This document shows positions 46,014 to 59,777 of a stretch of 64,000 bases of DNA, piece after piece (position 1 is the first letter of the stretch; each line of letters starts with the position of its first letter). The translations under genes were made by a program, and so were the position numbers. This DNA is from Apostichopus japonicus (taxonomy: Eukaryota; Echinodermata; Holothuroidea; Aspidochirotida; Stichopodidae), in assembly GCF_037975245.1 (NCBI RefSeq), contig NC_092561.1:14603001-14667000 (forward strand), read 5' to 3'. The notes beneath the pieces were generated by a model, which worked only from the letters and a program-made list of their open reading frames with translations, was not told the origin of the DNA and made no database searches.

Positions 46014-49000
46014 GTAAGGCTATAAACCTCTTGTCGCCGAATTTAAATAAACGTATCAATGAGCTTTCAAGATAAAGTTAAGTAAAGATACAGTACAGTC
46101 CTTCCATTGAGTAGCCTAAGTATAGCCTAACCTTCAGAGGGGTATCGTCGCATGACGCTGACGTCACATGCCCACCTAGGCTTAGTAATACCGTTTTGAC
46201 CGAGAGACGGAGATATTCATGTCAGTTTCCGTTTACTCACCATATTATCACAAATGATTAGATTTAATTTAAGGATTAAAGGAAAATAATCCGAAGGAAA
46301 ATGCCTTCCCATTTACAAAAGAACACAGTTTCCTTAGCATATATATATATATATACCCTCCACAAACAAGAACATATCCTATGATATTAATTAGCAAAGA
46401 TATGGATAACTGGGTGCCTTACATGCCTGGTGTCCATATGTCATGTATTGCCTGCTATAGTGTCACCTGTCGACAAATATCTTGGTCCGAAACACCTTAT
46501 AAGTATCATAAAACTACTTCCATGCATGGCAAACCAAGGCCTTGGGGCAATCCGCACGTCTTTTATAACTGGGATAAGCGAGGTTTGTATATATTAAAGA
46601 TAAACTGGATGATACGGGGAATGCGGGTTGGGGGTAAGGTTCGGGGAGGGGGGGGGCAAAGAATGTGCGAGTGAGTGTGCCGTCTCTATATATTGCATAG
46701 GGGGGACATAAGTAAATGTGTTCATTGATGTACAGTTGGCGTGATACGGTTTGTTATAATTCTGTCGCTCTTTTTGCCAAACTGACTTCGCTTTTAGAAT
46801 ATGGTTTGTATTGATTCTCCTTCTGGCGTTGTTTCTTCTTCACGTCAACCATTTTACAACAGTTGACAGTTCCGGGTTTAAAACCTCCCTTTGAGATTTA
46901 AAAATAAAAGTTCATGTCCTCTGGGTTCTTTTTCGCGTTCCAAGCACTTAGTCAGTTTTCTTAACTCGCGACATTTGGTCTCTTAATCAATAAAGGTAAG
47001 AATGGCACTTGTTTTAACGAAATATTTCTTCCTTATTAGAACCTTTTAGCTCCCTATTGCCTGCAGCAACTGCGAAAAAGAAATGTTTTAACAACATTGG
47101 GAGGCCCACAAAAATAACACAGGTCCTTCAAACTTGAAGGTTAAAGAAATGGTCATATAGGCAAAAGAGAGTTTAATGGGTAACATTATAAATGTTGAAA
47201 ATAATAGTTATCTATAAACAGCTGTACTAACATCATAAATATTCGACACTTTTCCGTTCACAGAAAAATCCTCGGTTAGAAAGTCTGAAAAAAGTTAGAT
47301 TATGTATGAGTTTGACGAATTATCAAAAGTGCTTCTTTTCAGATAATTGTGTACATGCACAGTTGCTAATGAAAAAAAAGCTCAAGGTCTTGTTCTCTTT
47401 AATATGGCTTTTTAAAGTTAATGCAGTTTTGCTATAGGTACCATTTTGGTATAGTCCATCAGACCAGCTACAAACACATTATTCCAAAGGTGGGGGAGGG
47501 GGGGGGTACAAATTCCCGCGACTACTTTTGTTACGGGCATGAACATTTATGCACGCATGCTATAGGCGGATCAACAATTTTTGAATGAGGGATGTGACTG
47601 TAGGGTAGTTTAAATGCAGCTCCCCTATACGGGGTCTGGGTACCCCCCCCCCCAGAAAGAAAAATCAAAGTCTTAAGTTAGGTCTATTACTATTAGGTCT
47701 CAACGCTATCTTGTACTACTGAATACTTTTGAATTTTCAGAAAAACCCCGTCCGACAGACAATGGAGGTAGTTGGGGAGGGGAGGTGGGGGTGGTGGGGG
47801 GGGGGGGGCGGTGGGGCATTACATGACCTCCCCTATGCCAATGCCACTACATTAGCCAAAGAACACAGTGGATTTTTTTGTCAGTACTCCATTTGTGGTA
47901 CCATCGTGCCACATGTACTTTCCAAACCCTACCATCCTTATATAATCATATTATTGATTCTGGGAAACGTGTTATTGCGTACATTAGAATGTTTGCTTAG
48001 CTGACAATGTTGTCTGAAATACGAGGCTTTTTATTAAAACACGGTATGTTACTCTGTATTCGATGAAAGGTTTCGCACATTAAATGGAAGAAAGAAAAGA
48101 AAAACCCAAATTTTCAGCTCAATTCCCATGGTGATGTCACTCACTCTGGTTTCGTAAAATGCTAAACCATTTACCCAACTCCGCCTTGCATCATGATAGA
48201 TTCTCTAAGTAGAGAAACAAACATTTTAAAAGAGACACAAGTCCCTGGGAGATATCACAGCTTTAAAGGATGTGAAGACTCGCGCAAAAAGAAACGTCTC
48301 ATGCGGGTTATTTGACCTAATTTCGAATGAGGTGTAACAGAAGTGTTAGACACCACCATCGATCCCAGAAAATACACACACAGCTTGCTACCGTCGGTAA
48401 TTAGACACTAGTGTACAGTCAGTACATACAGCTGCGGTCAATACCCACAACACAGTATACAAGCGATACAGCGATGGACATCTCAGGTCAAGCTAAAGAT
48501 AAAAAGGTATCACGTTTCATTACTGTACTGTCTGCATTTTGTAGCGATACGAACAAAACGTCACTTGCAAGCAACAGAAAGTTAACTTTTTCAGATGGCC
48601 GCACGCGGTTTGGGGCTAGTCTTCAATGCCTTTAATGTTCCTTGACACACGTGGTTGAAGACTTGATCTAAATATGGCCACATCAAGCCAGATGAGCCAC
48701 TTTTCGCATTTGTGTTTTAATTTTCTTATTTATTAAATTGACAAATTTTCTTGATAATGAAGACGGATGTTTACAGATGCTGAATCTAAAATATTGAAGC
48801 TCTTAACATGATCTAATGAAGACAAATGGTCTCTTATCTCATCACTGTTTCATATTTTACATTGAAAGTATGAAATGAAACAACAGAATTAAGATCAAAA
48901 CGGTTTCAGATCCTCATGGTATACTAAAGGATTTACAAAGTTACAGCTAACAGACACGACTTGAAACTGGAATATTTCTTACCAAACAAAGGAACGTTTT

Positions 49001-49170
49001 TTCTTTAGCTGTTTAGGTTGGAGCTTATCTTTCACAAAGATCCTTGTCGTATGAAGATGATGATTGAGTTTATAGTGCCTGCCTTAAGGCAAAATTTATC
49101 GCTCAATCAACACGTGGCATCAGCCATGCACGGTCCGTTTAGCTCAACTAGGGGCCTATACCCGTAAACC

Positions 49171-49243
<73 letters not shown>

Positions 49244-52200
49244 GTAATACATAATACTTTCGAGCTCTCTAAGGTCAATCTACATTTTTATGAAGATTTC
49301 CATTAGGAATGTAATATCATATCTTTTCATCCAGGGACCGCCGGTCATTTTACCATATAGATACCATGCATACCAATCAAAAAATGGTCTTGAATTTCAT
49401 AATTTTAGTGTATCGATCGATCGTTCTTATAAATTAAGAAAGACAGTTTATTCATAGAACTGTCAGAATTTGTTAAAATTGATACATTGACGATATTGAC
49501 TGATGTCGAGGAGATAACACAATCATTACCACCATTACTTCAAAGGCACGGTTCACATACTATATATTATGTGTACGTGTCATGGTTTTGGAATTTGCAG
49601 GAAGAGGGACAGGAAAAGGGAGAGAGAGAGGTACATGGGGTGGGCGTGGTGGGGGGGGGGTTGAGGTGGCGGTGTTCTTTTTATGCTTGTGGTTATTATA
49701 GTTACACACTGTAATTTTAAGTTAGTACGATTACTAATTTAGGCGGAATCTTTAACTATTGTTTGACAAATTTGGTTTATGTGTAACTATATGACAATAT
49801 ATCTGTTTGCTTCAAGTTCACTCTTTGGTACAAAACATGTCAATTTCAAAATCTCGAAAACTATACATGCGAATGAATAATTGAATGCAGATATTACCAG
49901 CTTGATTATTATATGTTCTTCTTTCGTTAGTCAAGCATATCCTGAACTATCGGTTTAACAAAAAAACAAGAAAAAAAGGGAAAAAATAGCTTTACGATTA
50001 GGATACTACTTTGCTGGAATCGTTGTAGCTAGGGTGAACAAGTGAGTTCTTATTTAAATTATGTAGCGCATCGTCAAGCGCTGGTTCAGAACGGCTGTGA
50101 TCTTTGTTTGTTTCCAGCACGCATAGCTATGATTCCGCTATGCACGAACCCGACCCCTGGGGAGGTTCGCTGACAACCTACGGGGGGACAGGTTGCGAAC
50201 CGATTCAAGGTACTTGCAGATTACGCCATCTGAACCAGGGAAGAAGTCATCGCCATTTTGGAAGCGGACTCAGTAATCAGTAAGAATATCAAAGTTATTG
50301 ATTTATTGATTGATTTGTTTGTTTGTTTGTACGTTTATTTCAAGTCGGTGTTAATAAAATGAGATGAATACCACAATGCTACTGAGGAAAAAGTATGTAG
50401 TATTGAAATGAATTCGATGAAGTAGACAGGACAGGAATGACGTAACAGTTTATACTCTCTCTCATTATGGAACGCCAAATGGTTATCAGAAAAATACACG
50501 ATGGTTTGAAAGGTATGTCTATATATATATATATTCTAAAGGATAAGATTCGTCCATATCTGTGTGAACGTGGTTGACGTCGACGTGTTTGTTGCTATAT
50601 ATTCAAAATCAAATGTACATGATGTTCATTCACATGGAACGCCAAAAAGGACTAAGACACCACAGGTGATGTTAAAAATGATAAAAGTTCACACGATGAT
50701 AATATGAAAGAAAGGGCCTGAGAGGCAATTTTTTTGCAGAATCGAGTGAAATCAACAACTGAACTAGCTTATGAATGCTCATATTGGGATGTGGGTTTGA
50801 TCATGGCGCTAAAAACAGATTTGATACGCTTAAGCAATTTCAAAAGAAGAAGAAGTAGATGAATAAGAAAAACACAGGTGGGCGGTGTAATTGCTCCGTG
50901 AGGAGCCTTTGATTTTTAAATATGGGTATATATCTGCGTCAGGTAGGTGGGCGGACTAAATTTCCCTGTAGGGAGCTCTTTGCCCAGTTTTGGAAATTGC
51001 AATAACAAATTGATAATATTTGTTTGCACAACCTTCTCAAAGACAAGAAAAAAGAAACAAATAGATAAAATGACGCAAGATCTCGTCTTTATTTTGACAT
51101 TTTAAGAAAGATTGTAGGATAAGGTAAACTCAAGTTATTAAAATATGTTTACTCAAAGTTTGTAGGATTTGACCCACTCTTTTCTACAAGGGCCATATAT
51201 ACCTAAAACTCTTACCATGTTAATAGGCATGCGTCAATAAACTATTCTTTCTTTGTTTTGAAGGTGGTGCGTGTGCCCGCAGTTTGGTAAACATGGCGCA
51301 ATTTGTAATAAAATGACGTATTTGTAGAAAAAAAGTTGCGGCATTTTGTGAAGACAAAATAAATAAATAAAAGAAGAGAGAAACAAATTAAGGAGAAGAA
51401 TGAATGAAATTATATACAGTTGAAGCGATTTTATTTAAATTACCAAATTACATTGAAATGACGGTGTATTTTTGTCTTCAATCTGATTATGTTTTGATAT
51501 ACTATAGTCATATTTCAGTGCAACCCGTTACCTCAATGTAAAGGGTACGGTACCTTTCAAATAATCGGCATGTTTGTACTTATATCATTATTCCTTCTAG
51601 GCTTGCCTATAACATAGGATAGGCTTAGGATATGATTACATAGGATAGGCTTAGGATAGGATTATATAGGATAGGCTTAGGATATTACATAGGATAGGCT
51701 TAGGATATTACAGAGGATTGCAACACTAACATATCGACAGATAATTTAATTGCTTGCTGACCGGTACAAACTTTGAATGACAAAAGCTACAAGGGTGTAT
51801 GCCTACGTCAGCAGATTTGTGGGTATGTGTATTTATGGAGGGGGGGGGGGGTTACTGGCCATTCGGAAATCTACGGTAGCCCGACTGAGTGCATTTGCTG
51901 TTAATAGTGGGTTGGTCACATTGAGCTAGTTTGTCAGAAAAAAAATGCCTTCTCAGATTTTTGTTAAGGTTCGGTAAAAGAAAGTACCATAAAAAAAACG
52001 CTGTATAATTATTTGTAATTATAGTTACAACTTATTATTATTACCCATTCGAAACGTATTATTATTCTTTCCACGAGCCGAGACGGCTATTTTCAAAAAT
52101 GATGATAAAATCATAGCTGCATTTTTGTTTTTAATGACATGGACATAGGACAGTCACGTGTCAGTCATGTGATATTAAGCCAAGCAATACAATAAAGCAT

Positions 52201-55200
52201 ATGCATTCGCACTAGGACGGCCTTCCATCAAGGCTTTTTTTGTTGTTGAACCTAACACAATATTTCACTATTTGATTAATTCTGTCGTTGTTTTACAGCA
52301 TAACTACAGCCCAGCCGTACCGTCTGACTGCCCTAAAACTGAGTGATTGCCGCATTAATGATCAGAGGTAAGAATAGCCGGCCAGGGGAAGGGGTGGAAG
52401 GGCAAAAGGGGTGGGGGAGGGCGGGAGGAGTGGTTATCATGAGGCAGAACATAGGGAAAGGAAACGGTACAAAGACGTCATATCAAAGAAAGAAAGAATA
52501 TGTAGATAACTCCTTATTATATAACAGACTTGTGATATGAGTACAACAACATGAATACGAGTACAACATCATCAGTACGAGTACAACAGCATGAGTACGA
52601 GTACAACAACATGTGTACAACGGTACTTAAGAGTACAATAGATCAGTATGAGTACAACAGCATGAGTATGAGTACAACAGCATGAGAACGAGTACAACAG
52701 CATGAGTACGAGTACAACAACATGTGTACAACAGTACTTAAGAGTACAACAGCATGCATACGAGTACAACAGCATGAGTAAGTGTACCAGTAGAATTCCC
52801 TGCAGTAAGTGTATGGGGGCACAGAATATAGGTACTGCAAGATAGCGACAGAAGCGCAGAGCCACGTTGCCGTATAGGACCCCTATGGTTGCCCCTGGTG
52901 GGGGTATGGTTTGGGGCCCTTCTGGAGCGTTGCGGTTTGCCATCGTTTCCAAAACTGGTATCAGCTTCAAATCAGCAGATTCGTAGAATCGTACATGTTT
53001 TCTCTGGGGGGGTGGGGGGTGGGGGGTGGGGGGGCGAGAAGTATTGCCCCCCCAGGCGACAACACTGCCTTATTAAAATAACATGAAATATTAAGTTTTA
53101 TTATTCCTGTTGAAGGGATATTCACATTCGTATTATATAGTAAACATTTCCACTCGCGTGGGCTTATCTATTTCTTAACCTTGGGCCACACGTACATTCC
53201 AAATTACCTTGCATTCTAACTACTGTAAAAGGTTAAACTGCAGTTAACTGTTAATGTTACTTGAGTGATTATAAAGTAAGGAGCAAAAGTAGGCCTATGT
53301 CAATTCATATAGACACATGCGAAGAGAGAATGCGTCGTGTTTTTTTGCCAGGAAAGCAAATATATATATTTTTTCAAGGCCACTTAAACCAATCTTCAGA
53401 CAGATTTCACCTTTTCAATACTCCGTTCGCAGCCGAGCCTTTAAGCCCTAAAGATAGTTAGGCGGATGACGTGGTTTGTTTACTTCTTTATCAAAATGAT
53501 ATTTTCTTTATGTATGATGATTGCACGTTTTGATAAACATCATTCACGGTGAATTGAGTTCATATATTGATACCATGTAATGTGAGCTATATGTATCCTC
53601 TTGTTTAGCTAACACGCATGGGTGAATGTATGTATGAATATATGTATTTTTAGATCCTCATGCAAGCAGGAACTCGCGAAGAAGCCATTATTGGCTTATC
53701 AAAGCCGCAAGCTGACCGAAGTCAGTCTCTTAGATTCATATTTAACGTCCATGGTTATGAATTGTCAATTGTCAACAACTCTTTAAGGGTTTATTCAGTA
53801 ACTTGATAGAATAAGGTAAATTTGCAGGCTAACATACGTCAGTTATGATCAAGGTTGATTTATATCATGTGAGATTTGTACTAACAGTAAGGAAAGGAAT
53901 GGAAAGGGTATGGGGTTGGGAGGTTCATAAGACAGGGATGTGTAAACGTACTAGGAATCATTGTAAGTGTACACCCGTTTGAATTACAAACTGACAATAA
54001 ATAACAAGATGAGGTATTAATTATCCGTCTTGTGGAATCAGGGTGAGACAGTATGAGTACGAGTACATCAACATGTGTATGAGTACAATAGTATGAGTAC
54101 AATAGTATGAGTACCAGTACAGCAGTATGATTATGAGTACAACAGTATGAGTACGAGTAGAACAGTATGAGTATGAGTAGAACAGTATGAGTACGAGCAC
54201 AACAGCATAAGTACTAGTACAACAGTATTTGTACGAGTACAACAGTATGAGTATAAGCACAACAGTATGAGTATGAGTACAACAGTACGAGTACAACTGT
54301 ATGAGTACGAGTATAACAGCATTTGTACGAGTACAACAGTGTCAATATGAGTACAACTGTATGAGTAGGAGTACAAGTAGAATTCCTTAAGGTATGAGTA
54401 AGTACGAATACACAGCTCTAAGAGCGATTATGAGCACTAAACCTTGAACTAGATGTGTATGCTCCATTAGCCAAGTGTCTCGAGTACGAGGATACGAGTA
54501 CAACTATATTACGACGAGTAAAAGGACATGCAGTTATGTAAGGATAGGAGTACAAGTATGGACTCATTACAAGTCTGCTAGTTAGACAGACTAAACTTAT
54601 TGATGACAACCTTAACTTATAAGTATCCCTTCCAAGAACAAGTGCAAGAGTACACAAAACAGCAAAATAAACGAGAACATTAAGTATTACAAAGGGTACC
54701 ATAACTTGACAAGGTTTATGCGGGAGAGACGCGTTCGTTAACATTTATTGCTATCACCGATCTCTTGGTAAATTTTTTATAGGCCTATATATATAATTTT
54801 TTGATTTTTCGGAAATAAGGTACAAATAATGTATCAGTGTACCTGTCGGTGATGGGCAGAAGATGGAACGGGAAGATGTGATGTTGGGGGAGGGAGGGGG
54901 GGGGGTGGATGCATTTGTTAAAATTGTTTATGCAAATAACATCAAATGCGCGAATTCATTATAATAAATAATACACAGTAATGGCTTTATAAAATTTCCG
55001 AAATTACATGATAATATATTTACTATATAACCTACTTTATTAATTATCGACATCAGTAACTTGTATTATTTATTATTTCATTTTGCAGACTAACCACTTC
55101 TTCTAAAACAGATCCAGTGTGGTAAGATATTTTAAATATTCAATTCATATATTTAGGACGTAACAAAAATATGCAAGGGTTCGACAATGGGCCAAGTGAG

Positions 55201-58200
55201 GGGGACAGGTAAGGAAAATAGTGCGTGCGTATGTGATGGGGAGGAGGATGGAGGGGGTGGATGGGGATGGATGGGGGGATGTACTATCTATCTATGTACG
55301 GAGGAATTGTCTGGGTGACGTAATCACTATCCCCAGGACAACCTCAGAATATTCACTGCTTTAAGTATTCTTATGTGCGTCCTTTTAAAATTCTAGTAAC
55401 TTTACTAACTCTCCTAATAAATGTTTCACTTAATAAGACTAGGAGCAAACGGTTCGAATATGTTCACTTATTCAGCTACGTTCGTACAAACCCTACGTAC
55501 AAACCACTTTTGTTTTGTGTCTATCGTCGCGTATGTATTCTTCCAATTTTTACATGTTCGGCGGGCCATATTTCAGCGTTAATTCAAGTGGTACACACAT
55601 AGATAAGAACACATATCACATCTAAGCAGGTCGTGTCGAGTAGGATAGAGAATATTTTGTCTCTAGAATTTATCTTCATAGCTGATTGGCTTGTTTGAGT
55701 TCTTACTCGTTTTCATATTACCGAGGATAAGAATGAGATTAAAATTAAATGTTTTATTATTTAAATTTGATCATTTTTTTATGCAGTACTAAGTGGCAAA
55801 GGGAAGCTTGGCCGGGTCACCATCCTTACTACTCACACCGGTCTATATTCGATGTTTTCCCAAGCGGTGCGTTTTCGGAAGAAAAAGGTGAGATATAACA
55901 AGTTAAAAGTAAACAGTTCTGACGTCACTTGTATATGATGTGATTTATTGATATGCCAAAACGTCGTGCCGACTATTTGAATAACCACTCTATAATCCCG
56001 GTATATCAGTTATATACCTGGATTATCGGGCAATGAACCTGGTTACCAAATAAAAGCAGGATATCACACCGGGAAACCGGATTTATCGGTCTATAAACTT
56101 TACTTTCTTTTTGAAAACTTGGTGTATCGGTTCCAAATTTAGGTTTGTCAGTGAAAACCTTGTATTTTATTAAAGTGATAAACATGGCCGGTTATGACCG
56201 ATAAACCCCGGTTTCTCGAGTGAATATTCATTTTACCGACCGATATGAAACCTGGGTAATCGTAATAACCCGGTATATCGTTCTATAAACAAAGGCTATC
56301 GGTCACCTAGCAATTCACGGAATTTCTTTCATAATTATTTTTTAACAGTAATGCCTATGTAAGTCTAGTATTTATGCATATCTGTAATCGTCACTATATC
56401 GAAATGCGACTATCCTATCGTAGAAAGTCCATGCAGGATATTTAAAGCTAGCCATATCGTAGGAAAGACAATTATTTTTAAGAGTGAATAAAGTATTTAG
56501 TGGTAGGCATTATTTGGTCCGGTCCAGTGGCGGCGGAACCGGGGGGGGGCTTGGGGGGGGGGGGGCTCAGCCCCCCCAATAAAAAAGTTGAGGGGGCAAA
56601 AGCTTGATTAGCCCCCCCAATATTTACCAAGGCTCCGAAACGTACATCTGCCCATTTTTCAATGCATACTTGTCGATCTGTCCGATGCACACGTATACTC
56701 TATAGGTGTAATAATTTTAGTAATTGCTGGGGGACCCTCGGCCCGTCCCTTGGCTATAGACCACATTGTCATCCCAACCGCGTCTTCACGCCCCGTGAAA
56801 AGTGGAAGCAGTGAGTGTGAGTACCGGTAAGCGTAACACAACTTCGTCTTAGGCCAATGACTTGCCTCATTTCAGCCAGTTCTCCAACATCCCCTTACTT
56901 AGTGGCGGATCGAGCGTCCATATATACAGTCAGGGGCGGATTCCCCCCCCCCCCCTGACGGACTCAAATGGACTGCTGGCGCCCTTTTCAGCTTTTCACT
57001 ACTTTTTACTTCTTCGCGATTTTTGACTATTTTATTGCGCTGTCATATAACTATTGACATTTGTCATATTCTGTCGGTGTATTTTCCGACAAAATGGCGA
57101 CGACACCTATTTTTTCTCCGTTTATCTGCAAATTAGCAAGGCCCCGGAAAGGGTCATTTCCTGCAATCTCGGGAGTATCTTTACTCAAAAATTTTCTGTA
57201 CGCTCCGCGCCAACCTGTGGTGGCGCTCCGCTTAGATAGTGTCGAAAGCGCCCCTACAGACCATTCTTGCCCCCCCGACCAATACCCCTAGCCCCGCCAC
57301 TGCCCTTACTACACTCAAAAACGTCTTTGCGAGTACACTACGAGTAATAGCTACTCTCTTAAAACACCATCGAATATACAAATTACAATGTTTTTACAGA
57401 CCTTACGTGCAATCTGAGAAATTGCAGACTTGAGACCCATATTTTAGGGCCAGGTATTCGCAGCATAAAACACTCGGGAAGTGCCGTTTCCGGCCATCTG
57501 GGGGTTTGAAAAAACCCAAAATTTTCTTGTACGCTCCGCGCCAACCGATGGTGGCGCTCCGCTTAGATAGTCTCCACACATTAGCCCCCCCAATAATTTT
57601 TCCGTTCCGCCGCGCCTGGTCCGGTCCCAACTGAAACACGATCAAACATATTTCTTTCTCACATAAAGTGGACGACCTCGTCCATGAATGCAAAATATAC
57701 TATTCCGCCCGCTTCACACGAAAGCATTAGGATGACTGGTTATTCTAAGTAAATTCAACCAGGTTTGTCGGTTGATAATCCAGATGTATCGCCGATAAAA
57801 GCTGGATAACCTAACACAAAGTTGACATAACGTGAGGCCTACCCTCAGCTTACACTGAATCGATATGAAGTCAAAACTAAATCAAAATGCGACTATCCTA
57901 TCGTAGAAAGTCTATGCAGGATATAAAAGTCATATCGAAGGAAAGAAAATTAATTTAAAGAAGAATAAAGTATTTAGTGGTAGGCATTATTTGGTCCGGT
58001 CCCAACTGAAACACGATTATACAATTTTTTCTTCCACACTGGAGTGGTGATCTCGTCCATGAATGCAATATACTATTCCGCCCTCTTCACACGAAAGCAT
58101 TAGAATGACTGGTTATTCAAAGTAAATGAAACCCGGCTTGTCGGTTGATACTCCAGATGTATCGCCGATAAAGCTGGATAACCTAACACAAAGTTGACAT

Positions 58201-59665
58201 AACGGGAGGCCTACCCTCAGCTTATACTGAATCGATATGAAGTCAAACTGTGTCTCGAGTGGATATCTTGAATATTGTGTGTTTATATATAGTTTGGCGG
58301 GTCTTTATGAGGGTTTTACGACGAAGGATGGCTCAAACTTTGGCGGATTACACCGAATTTCATAGAAGCAGTGTGCAATCTACTGATGAAATTTGTTACC
58401 TTGTTAGGTCAATAAGATGTTGTACTTGGGGTGAGGGAAGTGGAAGTTAGGGGAAGTATGGAGTACGCTGGTTGGGGAGGGAGGGGGGACGGGGGGGGGT
58501 GTCTGGGTTGGGTGTCTTAATAGGCACCCATTATCCAAAAGTTTCCGTTAATAATTGCAATTATACGCTAATATAACTCTGGTTGACCCATTGTGTGTTT
58601 CCACCAACCATCAACTTGCACGGCATTCCCCTCGGGTATTAGTACGTTGAAACTGCATCGTTCAATTCGCCATTAAACAAAGGCCTAACGTATCATGTTA
58701 CGAAGGGACATGGCTTTATTACAGGATATCGTAATAATGCAAATAATACACATTTTAGTGAAGCATTTATTCCTTTCAAACATCAATTTGTGCTATTTTT
58801 GGGGGTCATTCAGTCAAGCTACTGGAATTTCCTATGTTCCTCAAAAAATCGTGTTCTATGTGGGAGCTATTTGGACTATGGAGCAGTTCCCTTGTTAGAA
58901 CACAATTTATTTTGAAAAGACTGAACTCTTACATTCATACCCTCACATGATTTATAGAAGTCTTTGCCGTTTATTAATTACAGTCGGTTAATATTTTATT
59001 CTTCAACAGCGCCATCGGAGCCCCGTACTGTGGTGGTGAGTATTAAAAAACACTACATGTGTCTTTTACACTTATTTCAATCTATATAACTTGAAATATG
59101 TCGAGGTTCTTAACGACCCCACTCCCCTCCCCTCTCCACCGTTGTTGTCCCCTACCTCGCAATCATATCTCCAAGCCCTTACTGGTTAACGACACTGATT
59201 GTATATGCCACATCCGATGGAATTCTCTGCATCATTTGATCTTATAGTGATAAGCCGGTTGATTGTTTCCCCTCTTGTTATGAAGTTCTTTCCCTCCCAG
59301 GCAAGTAACCAAGCTGTCAGGTGTAAGCATGATATGATCTATTAATAATCGCATCTTGTGCGTTAGATCGCGCTAAGGAGGCTGCTATTGACTGTCGATA
59401 CCCTTTTAAAAGTTCACAGTATTTTGGGGGGGGGGGGGGAAATGAAAAATAAATACATTACAAATACAAGAAAAACATAACTACCTAGTGAGAGCTCCAT
59501 CTTGTTTGATTATTTTGTAAACAAACTTTGCATTATATTTTAGACTGCTATGAAATATTCGTTCCTAAATAAATACCATGCCTCTGTCATTAAACCAACA
59601 GGGGTTTTCTGTTTTTGATTCAAAAAGATATATATTATAGCGCTATATACAAATAAATAGTCGTA

Positions 59666-59709
<44 letters not shown>

Positions 59710-59718
59710 TATATATAT

Positions 59719-59777
<59 letters not shown>

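Larger units (their letters stand above)
46014..50117 (+). other. Intron 1 of the plus-strand unknown gene
   Basis: Contains a second CRE (TGACGTCA, 46159-46166) close to the donor, a TTAA MITE in inverted orientation (48263-48635), AT microsatellites (46338-46355, 49170-49237) and G-tracts (46645, 47495, 47795, 49650). No exon is recognised. Confidence 0.5.
56401..57885. repeat. Tandem duplication unit A, interrupted by a transposon
   Basis: A roughly 380-bp sequence (gaaatgcgactatcctatcg ... atatgaagtcaaa), repeated directly at 57886-58250. This copy is split by a 1,094-bp element (56525-57618). Confidence 0.85.

Noticed and set aside
52572..52970. 132-codon minus-strand frame rich in YSY, CCC and VVL repeats
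   Set aside because: It is a translation of the 20-bp tandem array, which has no stops in several frames. There are no splice signals or domain.
54021..54376. Overlapping minus-strand frames of 81 and 91 codons
   Set aside because: Same cause: translation of 20-bp array B in two frames.
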